This document shows, one piece after another, positions 17,884 to 25,004 of a DNA stretch of 64,000 nucleotides. Within the stretch, counting starts at the first letter, position 1; each line of letters opens with the position of its first letter. The DNA is from Verrucomicrobiota bacterium. GTDB lineage: Bacteria > Verrucomicrobiota > Verrucomicrobiia > Limisphaerales > VHDF01. The stretch covers positions 44,184 to 108,183 of the forward strand of contig VHDF01000003.1 in the NCBI GenBank assembly GCA_016871495.1, given 5' to 3'. The position numbers were made by a program, and so were the translations under genes. The notes under the pieces are model-generated. The model saw nothing but the letters and a program-made list of their open reading frames with translations, did not search any database and was not told the DNA's origin.

Positions 17884-18231
17884 GTTGTCTGTCGTGTGGC
17901 ACAGGCTGCCCAGCCCCGTGCATCCCGATGTTGTTGGTAGGGCGGGCCTGTCCCAGCCCGCCGCCTACTGGATGCAAAACATCATGCTCCGGCGGCGCGC
18001 CGGGACGGACGCGCCCTACCTGCATCACCGGCAACATCGGGATGTGCCGTGCCCAGCCTGCTATATCGCCGACGGTCCGTCGGCCCGGCGGGTGAAGAAC
18101 GAGGCCCTGCCATTTTCTCCACGTGCCAGGTCCCTTCGTCGCCCCGCAGGTTGCGGCAGCTTGCGCCACAACAGACAGGGCTGTCTGTGTCAACATGACA
18201 ACCCGGTCACCGAGAACCTCTGGATGCACCA
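17884..18231 (+). repeat. dispersed repeat R2, copy a (interrupted by R1)
   Basis: This stretch matches 36036-36241 over its outer parts. The left piece (17884-17915, 'gttgtctgt...caggctgcccagcc') and right piece (18050-18231, 'cccagcctg...tatcgccgacgg...acccggtcaccga') are collinear with the uninterrupted copy. Identity is roughly 80% by eye. The R1 element at 17916-18049 splits it. The right end runs into the region just upstream of the ABC-F start, so it may supply part of that gene's leader. Confidence 0.75.
17916..18049 (+). mobile_element. MITE-like element R1, copy a (complete)
   Basis: An element of about 134 bp with terminal inverted repeats: 'catcccgatgttg' near the left end pairs with 'caacatcgggatg' at the right, and 'ggtagggcg' pairs with 'cgccctacc' just inside. 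There is an internal hairpin, ggcgggc/gcccgcc (17941-17962). The direct repeat 'tgcccagcc' flanks it on both sides (17907-17915 and 18050-18058), as a 9-bp target duplication would. It contains no ORF, so it would depend on a transposase elsewhere. Copy b at 48791-48881 matches 88 of 91 bases. Confidence 0.72.
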
Positions 18232-18296
18232 TCATCTCGGCAACAGGTGAGAAGAATCTCGCCTCTTCCACTGAGGAGTCCCATGTTGACCGGCTC

Positions 18297-20192
18297 ATGG
18301 GAACCTTGATCGCCGCGAACGAGATCTCCGTCGCCTTCGACCACCGGGTCGTTCTCGACCGGGCCTCCCTGGCCATTCACGAAGGCGACCGGGTGGGGTT
18401 GGTTGGACGCAACGGTTGCGGCAAGACCACCTTTCTGCGGTTGCTGGCCGGCGAGCGAATTCCCGACGATGGCGAAATCACCCGCCGCCGTGAGTTGGTG
18501 GTCGGTTACCTTCCGCAGGACTTCGCCCTTGATCCCGCCGCCACGGTGCATGAGAACGTGCGTGCCGGCGCCCGCCACGTGATCGACCTGATCGGGGAAT
18601 TCGAAGCCTTGCCTCACGACTCCCCCCGCCACGCCGACCTTGAGCATCGTATTCAGGCGCTGGAGGGATGGACCCTCGACCAGCGCCTGGCCACAGCCAT
18701 GGCGCGTCTGAATTGTCCTCGTCCCGACGCGCGAGTGGGGCCGCTTTCCGGAGGCGAAAAACGGCGGGTAGCCCTCTGCCGCGCCCTCGTGGCGCGGCCT
18801 GATTGTCTCATCCTCGACGAACCGACCAACCACCTGGATCCGGATGCCATCGAATGGGTCGCGGAATTCCTCGAGGAATTCCGCGGTGCTTTTCTCGTGG
18901 TGACCCACGATCGCTATTTCCTGGATCGAGTCGTCCACCGCATGGTCGAGCTCGCGAACGGGAAATTTTTCTCTCACGAGGGGAATTACTCCGAATATCT
19001 CCTGGCCAAGGCGGAAAGGGAATCCTCGGACGCGTCGGTGGAACGGAAGAGGCAGGCGTTTCTGCGCCGGGAACTCGAATGGGTCCGGGCCGGAGTCCGA
19101 GCTCAACGTCGCAAATCGAAGATTCGCTTCGAGCGTTACGACGAGGTCGCTGCGAACGAGGGGGTTCGGGTGGAGGCGGACATGGAGTTGGTGATCCCCC
19201 CGCCGCCACCGCTTGGCAATCGCGTGGTCGATATCACCAATCTCGGAGTCGAGTTGGGTGGAAAACGGCTGATCCGGAATTTTTCTTTCTCGTTCGAGAA
19301 TGGACGGCGGGTCGGTGTGGTGGGAAGAAACGGACTCGGCAAAACCACGTTTTTGAAAGTCATTCTGGGGGAAATCGAGCCGATCGAAGGAACGGTGAAG
19401 CCCGGTTCACTGACGAGATTCAATTATGTGGACCAGGGCCGGATGCAGCTTCGGGAGGAATTCACCGCCTTGGAAGAAGTCAGCGATGGCACCGAATTTG
19501 TGATTTGGGGCGAGGCCCGGCTGTCCTTGCGGGCCTACTTGAAGCGTTTCTTATTCGATGACGACCGCATGACCACGCGCGTCAAATACCTCAGCGGGGG
19601 AGAGCGGAGCCGGTTGCTCCTGGCGAGGATCCTCAAGAACGGCGGCAACTTCCTGATCCTCGACGAACCCACCAATGACCTGGATCTTTCCACGCTGCGT
19701 GTTTTGGAAGAGGCGTTGATTGCGTTTCCGGGCGCCGTGCTGGTGGTCAGCCATGACCGCTACTTTTTGAACCGGGTTTGCACCGACGTGCTGGCTTTCG
19801 AAGGAGAGGGACGGGTTGCGCACAGCGTGGGGGACTACGACTATTATCTGGAAAAACGCGCCCGAATGGAGGCTGGTTCCGCGAGGAAGATTGAAACGGA
19901 TCGTAGAGCAGGAACCCAATCCGCGCCGACTTCGAACCTGACCGCGAAGCCCCGGAGACCGGGAAAACTCTCGTTTCAAGAGGGCCGGGAACTGGAGGGC
20001 ATGGAGGGTCGGATTCTGGAAGTCGAAGCGGAGATTGCCCGGATTGAAGGCCTCTTCGCCTCGCCGGATTTCTACCGCACGCACACCACCCAGGCGAAAA
20101 CGATGACCGAAACCCTGGACAAACAACGCCAAACGCTCGCCCAACTTTACCTGCGCTGGGAGGAACTCGAGCAGATCAAAGCAGGGAGTTGA
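18297..20192 (+). CDS. ABC-F family ATPase (Uup-like)
   Basis: 631 residues from the ATG at 18297; the frame is open further upstream, but that part is repeat R2. Two ABC domains are present. The first has Walker A GRNGCGKTT, signature LSGGEKRRVALCRALVA and Walker B LILDEPTNHLD; the second has GRNGLGKTT, LSGGERSRLLLARIL and LILDEPTNDLD. A charged inter-domain linker (about residues 230-300) and a C-terminal coiled coil (about 540-625) fit Uup better than EttA. There are no membrane helices, so it is a soluble ribosome- or DNA-associated ATPase, not a transporter. It stands alone on the plus strand. Confidence 0.92.
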   Translation: MGTLIAANEISVAFDHRVVLDRASLAIHEGDRVGLVGRNGCGKTTFLRLLAGERIPDDGEITRRRELVVGYLPQDFALDPAATVHENVRAGARHVIDLIGEFEALPHDSPRHADLEHRIQALEGWTLDQRLATAMARLNCPRPDARVGPLSGGEKRRVALCRALVARPDCLILDEPTNHLDPDAIEWVAEFLEEFRGAFLVVTHDRYFLDRVVHRMVELANGKFFSHEGNYSEYLLAKAERESSDASVERKRQAFLRRELEWVRAGVRAQRRKSKIRFERYDEVAANEGVRVEADMELVIPPPPPLGNRVVDITNLGVELGGKRLIRNFSFSFENGRRVGVVGRNGLGKTTFLKVILGEIEPIEGTVKPGSLTRFNYVDQGRMQLREEFTALEEVSDGTEFVIWGEARLSLRAYLKRFLFDDDRMTTRVKYLSGGERSRLLLARILKNGGNFLILDEPTNDLDLSTLRVLEEALIAFPGAVLVVSHDRYFLNRVCTDVLAFEGEGRVAHSVGDYDYYLEKRARMEAGSARKIETDRRAGTQSAPTSNLTAKPRRPGKLSFQEGRELEGMEGRILEVEAEIARIEGLFASPDFYRTHTTQAKTMTETLDKQRQTLAQLYLRWEELEQIKAGS

Positions 20193-20201
20193 GGTTTTCA
20201 T

Positions 20202-20230
20202 TTGACTTCAAAGACATGACATTGTATATA
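20202..20230 (+). promoter_or_regulatory. sigma-70-type promoter of the brnTA operon
   Basis: TTGACT (20202-20207) and TATATA (20225-20230) are separated by 17 bp, a near-consensus -35/-10 pair 56 bp before the toxin start. The AT-richness stands out against the GC-rich surroundings. Confidence 0.7.
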
Positions 20231-20261
20231 CAAAGCAAGTACATGGCGTATTCAATGTCAT
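20216..20261 (+). promoter_or_regulatory. candidate autoregulatory operator of brnTA
   Basis: A perfect 12-bp palindrome TTGTATATACAA (20222-20233) overlaps the -10 element. It lies inside a wider inverted repeat, ATGACATT (20216-20223) and AATGTCAT (20254-20261). BrnT/BrnA complexes are known to repress their own promoter; this placement fits but is not proof. Confidence 0.55.
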
Positions 20262-20285
20262 CTCAATATCCAGAAAGTCTGCGAT

Positions 20286-20573
20286 ATGGAATTCGATTGG
20301 AACAATCCGCCGATTGAGTGGAGCAATTCTTTAACGTTGCGCGACATCGAGGAGTCGTTTGAAGATCCCTTTGCCATCCGTTTACTGCCCGATTCGCCAC
20401 GGTTTGCCGTGCAGGCGCGGTATTTCAATCTGGGACGAAGTTCGGGCGGGGTGGGAATTTTTAGCGTTTACCGAACCAACGGCAAACAGATCCGGGTTAT
20501 TTGCGCTCGGATCATGGAAGCCGAAGAGAACTTTTTTTATCAACGCAAGCTGAACGTCGCACTGGCCGCTTAA
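20286..20573 (+). CDS. brnT: BrnT-family toxin
   Basis: 95 residues, the usual BrnT length (DUF497). Visible family features are an N-terminal FDWNNPP segment, a central beta strand region, and the C-terminal 'IRVICARIMEAEENFFYQ' stretch, which corresponds to the conserved 'IRIISAR...E...Y' of BrnT, a RelE-fold ribonuclease toxin. The toxin gene comes first and the antitoxin follows 16 bp later, as in characterised brnTA loci. It sits on its own promoter. The N-terminal 'KHGV-F' motif of classical BrnT is poorly conserved here, so it may be a divergent or weakened toxin. Confidence 0.78.
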   Translation: MEFDWNNPPIEWSNSLTLRDIEESFEDPFAIRLLPDSPRFAVQARYFNLGRSSGGVGIFSVYRTNGKQIRVICARIMEAEENFFYQRKLNVALAA

Positions 20574-20589
20574 AGCGCAAAGCATTGCC

Positions 20590-20859
20590 ATGCAAGTGTT
20601 AACCAAATGGGAAGAGGTTCCGGTGTTCGACAGTGAAATGTCGGAAGCCGCCTATTGGGCCGAAACCCGGGTCGATCTTCGTTTGATGGAGACGTCCGTG
20701 GCTGCCGGTGCGGAAAACACGGAGTCCGTGACCATGAGTCTGCGTATCGATCCGCGAATGCTGTCCAAGATCAAGCGCCTCGCGCGGTCGCGCTACCTGA
20801 ACTACCAGAGCATGATCAAGCAATGGTTGAGCGAACGGTTGGAAGAGGAGTTGAAGTGA
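20590..20859 (+). CDS. brnA: BrnA-like ribbon-helix-helix antitoxin
   Basis: 89 residues. The C-terminal 40 residues (VTMSLRIDPRMLSKIKRLAR, then a YLNYQSMIKQWL helix) are a CopG/Arc-type ribbon-helix-helix DNA-binding domain. The acidic N-terminal half (about 1-45) should be the toxin-neutralising arm. It directly follows the BrnT gene and would bind toxin and repress the shared promoter. Another CopG-type antitoxin of similar size is the alternative. Confidence 0.78.
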   Translation: MQVLTKWEEVPVFDSEMSEAAYWAETRVDLRLMETSVAAGAENTESVTMSLRIDPRMLSKIKRLARSRYLNYQSMIKQWLSERLEEELK

Positions 20860-20884
20860 ATTGCTTACGCCGGCCCAAACTCCC

Positions 20885-21535
20885 ATGAGATCCCTTTGCC
20901 ACCCCATCGAAGCTCGCCTCGGGAAGGCGTTCACGTTGATCGAGCTCCTGGTGGTGATTTCGATCATCGCGGTTCTGGCAGGATTGACCACTTCGGTCGC
21001 GGGGCGGGCGACTTCGGCGGGACGGATTTCCCGGACCCGCGGAGAGCTTCATCAGCTCCAAACCGCCATTGACGCCTATCAATCTCAATTGAATTTCTTT
21101 CCCCCGGACAACCGGATGAATCCCGCGGTCAATCCCCTGTTTTACGAATTGAGCGGGGTGGTTACGACCGATGGTTTGACTTTCCAGACCAAGAACAGTT
21201 CGGAGAAAATCTCCTCGACGGCCTTGAAAAACTATTTCGGCGTGGAAGGCATCCTGAACCAGGCCAAGGAGTCTCGAAATGCACGATCTTACGCCAACTT
21301 CAGGTCGAGTCAGTACGCCGAAATCAGCGTGAATCCCGACGTGGAAGTGCTGGTCGCCCCGGTCAAGATGCCTTTGGCGATCCAGGGACGAACCCTTGTC
21401 CAGCCCATCCCCAACAAGCCGGGGTTGAATCCATGGAAATACGTTTCAACCAGTCCGACGAACAATCCGTCCCGCTACGATCTTTGGGTAGATTTGATCA
21501 TCGCGGGCAAGACCAACCGCGTGGGCAACTGGTGA
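20885..21535 (+). CDS. type II secretion/pilus pseudopilin
   Basis: A prepilin leader followed by the hydrophobic spine '[20 protein letters not shown]', with the conserved Glu at +5. The residue before the cleavage site is Ala (GKA-F) rather than the usual Gly. The mature part has GspG-like N-terminal spacing (helix, then 'RGELHQLQTAIDAYQSQLNF'), but a globular part I cannot assign further. ATG 20885 is preferred over the TTG-initiated frame from 20861. It starts the run of six pseudopilin-related genes and presumably enters the same pseudopilus. Confidence 0.82.
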   Translation: MRSLCHPIEARLGKAFTLIELLVVISIIAVLAGLTTSVAGRATSAGRISRTRGELHQLQTAIDAYQSQLNFFPPDNRMNPAVNPLFYELSGVVTTDGLTFQTKNSSEKISSTALKNYFGVEGILNQAKESRNARSYANFRSSQYAEISVNPDVEVLVAPVKMPLAIQGRTLVQPIPNKPGLNPWKYVSTSPTNNPSRYDLWVDLIIAGKTNRVGNW

Positions 21536-21570
21536 GGCGCCGAAGACTTGAACCTATCATTCCTCGAACC

Positions 21571-22368
21571 ATGAACTGTAAAACACTACCTCTTTCCGGG
21601 CTTCGCCGCGGCTTTACGCTCATCGAGCTGTTGACGGTGATCAGCATCATCGGGGTGCTGGCGGGTTTGCTCATCCCGGCCGTTTCAAAAGCCAAGGTCA
21701 AAGCACAAGTGGCGCGGGCCAAGACCGAAATCAAGGGAATCGAGGCCTCCATCGCAAGCTACGAGGCACATTATCACCGATACCCGTCGTCTCCTGCCGC
21801 CCGCAGAGCCGCCAGCCCTGACTTTACCTACGGCACCGCGCACGACGCCGAAGGAGACGGGAGTTTCATCATTCTGAACGACAAAAAGGGCAGGCCCCTC
21901 GCCTCGATCGGCAATAACGATCTAAGGCTGTATCAGAATAGCAACTCGGAGGTGGTCGGCATCCTGCGGAACCTCACCAAGTTCCGAGATGGACGCGAAA
22001 ACACCGCCAATCGCAACTCGTCTCAGAACCCGGACAAGACCGACTTTCTCAACGCCAAGGACGTCGAAGGATTTCTGCCCGGTGGGATCGGACAAGACGG
22101 CGTCTATCGCGATCCCTGGGGCGCTCCTTACATCATTTCCATCGATCTGAACGCCGATGGCAAATGTCAGGACGGATTCTACCGCAAACAAGCCGTTTCG
22201 ATGATTTCCGGCAACAAAGGACGCAACGGATTGTCGCGTTTGAACGGAGTGGACACGTTTGAATCCAGTTCGCCCATCATGGTCTGGTCGTTGGGGCCGG
22301 ACGGCAAAGCCGACGACAAGATCTCCGGTGACTTGGGCGTGAATAAGGATAACATCGTAAGCTGGTGA
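21571..22368 (+). CDS. GspG-like pseudopilin
   Basis: 265 residues from ATG 21571; the open frame upstream overlaps the previous gene and is not credible. The leader ends RRG, then FTLIELLTVISIIGVLAGLL with Glu at +5. The mature domain begins 'KAKVKAQVARAKTEIKGIEA', the GspG-type long helix. It later has 'DPWGAPYIISID', matching the conserved Pro/Trp-Gly loop of major pseudopilin GspG ('DPWG-PY'), and ends with acidic Asp residues that could form the calcium site. It is the best candidate for the major pseudopilin of this locus. Confidence 0.87.
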   Translation: MNCKTLPLSGLRRGFTLIELLTVISIIGVLAGLLIPAVSKAKVKAQVARAKTEIKGIEASIASYEAHYHRYPSSPAARRAASPDFTYGTAHDAEGDGSFIILNDKKGRPLASIGNNDLRLYQNSNSEVVGILRNLTKFRDGRENTANRNSSQNPDKTDFLNAKDVEGFLPGGIGQDGVYRDPWGAPYIISIDLNADGKCQDGFYRKQAVSMISGNKGRNGLSRLNGVDTFESSSPIMVWSLGPDGKADDKISGDLGVNKDNIVSW

Positions 22369-22408
22369 TCCCTGTCATGGTTGGCCCTGTCTCTGCTTTG
22401 ATTTGAGC

Positions 22409-23176
22409 ATGAATCTTCACCTCCCACTCTCCGCCCGGTCCGGGCGCGGGCTCCGGCTCGCGTTCAGTTTGATCGAGTTGCTCGTGGTGATGGTGATCAT
22501 CGGCATTCTGGCGAGGATCGCACTGCCGGCGTTCAAAGGATTGGGGCAGGGCAATGTCTCCGCCTCCGCGAATCGACAATTGCTGGACGAACTGGCTTTC
22601 GCCCGCCTCACCGCCATCAACGAGCGGACCACGGTTTACATGGTCTTCGTGCCGTTGTTGAGCCAGGCCGACGCCCAGGCTCATCGCGTCAAGTTGCGCA
22701 CCCCGCGCCAGCTCCGGCAAATGACCAATGTGTTAGGCAAGCAACTGACGGGCTATGCCCTCTTCACCAAGCGGGGGGTAGGTTCACAGCCAGGCCAGTT
22801 GAGCCCGCGCTATCTTACCGAGTGGAAAGCATTGCCGGAAGGAATGGTTTTTCAGCAGGGAAAGTTCGTACCGGCTACCGGCAGGATGAACGTCTATCAG
22901 AAGCCGTTCTGGTTTGATGCATTCCCGTTTCCGTCCGCCGATGCACCGGAATTCAGGCTGCCCTATCTCGCGTTCAATTCGTCCGGCCAGCTCGTGGGTT
23001 CCCAGGATGAGATTATCCCTCTCAGCCGCGGGACCGTGTTTTTCGGCCGCGATGCCGAGGGCAACGCCGTGGGGCAGGCGGACGTGGACATTTCACCGAA
23101 GGATAATACGAACTCCGTGCTGCGCGTCGGCTGGCTGACGGGGCGCGCGAACGTGATCAAACCCGTGCTGCCATGA
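22409..23176 (+). CDS. pseudopilin, Verru_Chthon cassette protein D-like
   Basis: 255 residues from ATG 22409. The spine is AFSLIELLVVMVIIGILARI, with Ala at -1 and Glu at +5. It continues 'ALPAFKGLGQGN' and 'LLDELAFARLTAINERTTVY', a GspH-like minor pseudopilin pattern that matches what I recall of Verru_Chthon cassette protein D. The stop overlaps the next start (ATGA, 23173-23176). GspH is the nearest proteobacterial equivalent. The family assignment is from memory of the motif and order, without a profile search. Confidence 0.78.
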   Translation: MNLHLPLSARSGRGLRLAFSLIELLVVMVIIGILARIALPAFKGLGQGNVSASANRQLLDELAFARLTAINERTTVYMVFVPLLSQADAQAHRVKLRTPRQLRQMTNVLGKQLTGYALFTKRGVGSQPGQLSPRYLTEWKALPEGMVFQQGKFVPATGRMNVYQKPFWFDAFPFPSADAPEFRLPYLAFNSSGQLVGSQDEIIPLSRGTVFFGRDAEGNAVGQADVDISPKDNTNSVLRVGWLTGRANVIKPVLP

Positions 23177-23970
23177 AGATTCCATCGCTGCACCGATCCC
23201 GAATCCGAAGCGCCAGCGGCTTCACCATGATCGAAATTGCGCTCGCCCTGGGCGTGGTGGCCTTTGCCTTGGTGGCGCTGATCGGGGTGCTTCCCACGGG
23301 GTTGACCGTGCAGAAGGACAATCTCGAGGACACGATCATCAATGAGGATGGAACCTTTCTGCTCGAAGCCATCCGCAGCGGTTCCCGGGGGGCGAATGAA
23401 CTGACGAATTTCGTCGAGGCCATCACCGTGTCCAATCGAGTCGACGGCTCCACGACATTCACCAACGACCCTCTCGCGACTCGCTTTCTCACCAATGGAG
23501 CGGCGGTGATCGGGCGGCTCAGCACGCCCAAGTACAGCGTTCGATCCGACGGGACCTTTCTGGAGAACCGCGTTACCGCGCGTGTGCGCGCCATCAGCGG
23601 CTCCGCCATCAGCCGGGATCCGGCGTTGAAGGATTTTGCGTTTGTCTATCAGGCGACGGTGGAGGTCGTGCCTTTCCAACTGTTGCCGCGAGAGGCGCTC
23701 GATGACCAGGCGGGAGGCTTGTCGGCCTTCGAGCGGGAATCGCGGGCGGCGAACCGGCGTCTGACGGAGCAAATGAGCGTCAATTCCTGGGAGATCCGCT
23801 TGAGCTTGCAATGGCCGCTTTATCAGGAAAAGGGCCAGTGGCGGGTGGGCCGGAACCAGAAGACTTTCCGCACCTTCGTCGCGGGCCAGCTTGTGACGCA
23901 GAACGGACTTTCCTTCATCGTCCCGAACACCTTCACGCGTTTGGAGCCTCCCAAAGCATCTGGAAAATGA
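23173..23970 (+). CDS. pseudopilin, Verru_Chthon cassette protein B-like
   Basis: 265 residues. The leader ends SASG, then FTMIEIALALGVVAFALVAL with Glu at +5. The following 'IGVLPTGLTVQKDNLEDT' is the GspI-like pattern typical of cassette protein B ('ALGV-AF ... LLPTGL'). It is joined to both neighbours by ATGA overlaps (23173 and 23967), so it belongs to a strictly coupled operon. Its predicted place is the pseudopilus tip complex, by analogy with GspI. Confidence 0.78.
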   Translation: MKIPSLHRSRIRSASGFTMIEIALALGVVAFALVALIGVLPTGLTVQKDNLEDTIINEDGTFLLEAIRSGSRGANELTNFVEAITVSNRVDGSTTFTNDPLATRFLTNGAAVIGRLSTPKYSVRSDGTFLENRVTARVRAISGSAISRDPALKDFAFVYQATVEVVPFQLLPREALDDQAGGLSAFERESRAANRRLTEQMSVNSWEIRLSLQWPLYQEKGQWRVGRNQKTFRTFVAGQLVTQNGLSFIVPNTFTRLEPPKASGK

Positions 23971-25004
23971 GCGCCCCTGTTTCCCATCGCGCGTCCAAAC
24001 GAGTGGCCGGCTTTACGGTGATCGAGCTGCTGGTGGCGGTGTCCGTGCTCTCCATCATCGTCTATGTGCTCTTCAGCATTTTCAACCAAACGCAAAAGGC
24101 GTTGCGAAGCAACATCGCCCAGGTCGATGTGCTCGAATCGGGGCGCGCCGCCATGGAGTTGCTCATTCGCGAGGTTTATGAGATGAGCCCCACGCCGGCG
24201 CCGCTGGTGGCGGAAAGCGAGCTTCGCAACAGTTTTCCATTTCAAATCAACTTCATGAGTTATTTGAGCCCGCGGAACAGGCGAAGTCCCGTGGGCATTC
24301 CCTTTCCCCCGCCCCCTGCAGTCCAGCCCCAGGAGCCTTATCCCGCGTTGATCCAGGATCTGCTGACGCCGCCCCTGATCCGGAACAATGTCGTGCAAGA
24401 CCTGTTTTTCATGACCCATCAGCAGCGGAGTTGGAAAGGCATTGGCTTCCGTGTGCTGCCCGACCATACGCGGACGAATGATGATTCCTGGCGGCAACGG
24501 GAAGTGCGCTCACTGTATCGATTCGAAACGCGCGCTCGTGAATTCGACGTGACCACGTCCACCCGCAATCCGGGTTGGAGTTTTCTCCGGGCGGCGCCCC
24601 TGCCGGAGAACGACCCCACCAATTTTTTCAAGATCGCGGACGGCGTCGTTCATTTTCGAGCCACCGCCCTGGATTTCAAGGGCCGCCCGTACGATTACCT
24701 GATGCGCCGGACCAACGCCCCGGCACCCCTGGGGCTCCCGGCAAACCTGTTCGTGAACGACCCCTTGTACGCGAGCAATGTTTATGTGCTCAGAGACTCG
24801 CGCGACTTTGAAACCGCGACGGTCTTCGTCATGGACGCATTGCCCAGCTATGTGGACATCGAACTGGGAATCCTCGAGCCGAAAGTGGTCGAGCAGTATT
24901 ATGCGATTCCCGATCTGAACCAGGGACGCGAATTTTTGCGTAAACAAGCCAGCAAGGTTCACCTCTTTCGCAAGCGAATCCCCATCCGCGCCGGCAACCG
25001 ATGA
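23967..25004 (+). CDS. pseudopilin, Verru_Chthon cassette protein C-like
   Basis: 345 residues from ATG 23967 (ATGA overlap); the longer frame upstream is not used. The leader ends VAG, then FTVIELLVAVSVLSIIVYVL and 'FSIFNQTQKALRSN', the GspJ-like start seen in cassette protein C. The rest is a large beta-rich domain with a C-terminal 'SRDFETATVFVMDALPSYVD' segment. That resembles the GspJ 'P-x-x-V-x-V' ending, in which the chain describes one edge of the tip pseudopilin. The stop overlaps the next start. Confidence 0.8.
   Translation: MSAPVSHRASKRVAGFTVIELLVAVSVLSIIVYVLFSIFNQTQKALRSNIAQVDVLESGRAAMELLIREVYEMSPTPAPLVAESELRNSFPFQINFMSYLSPRNRRSPVGIPFPPPPAVQPQEPYPALIQDLLTPPLIRNNVVQDLFFMTHQQRSWKGIGFRVLPDHTRTNDDSWRQREVRSLYRFETRAREFDVTTSTRNPGWSFLRAAPLPENDPTNFFKIADGVVHFRATALDFKGRPYDYLMRRTNAPAPLGLPANLFVNDPLYASNVYVLRDSRDFETATVFVMDALPSYVDIELGILEPKVVEQYYAIPDLNQGREFLRKQASKVHLFRKRIPIRAGNR

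Noticed and set aside
18123..18296. N-terminal extension of the ABC-F protein
   Set aside because: Encoded by repeat R2; ABC-F similarity begins at ATG 18297.
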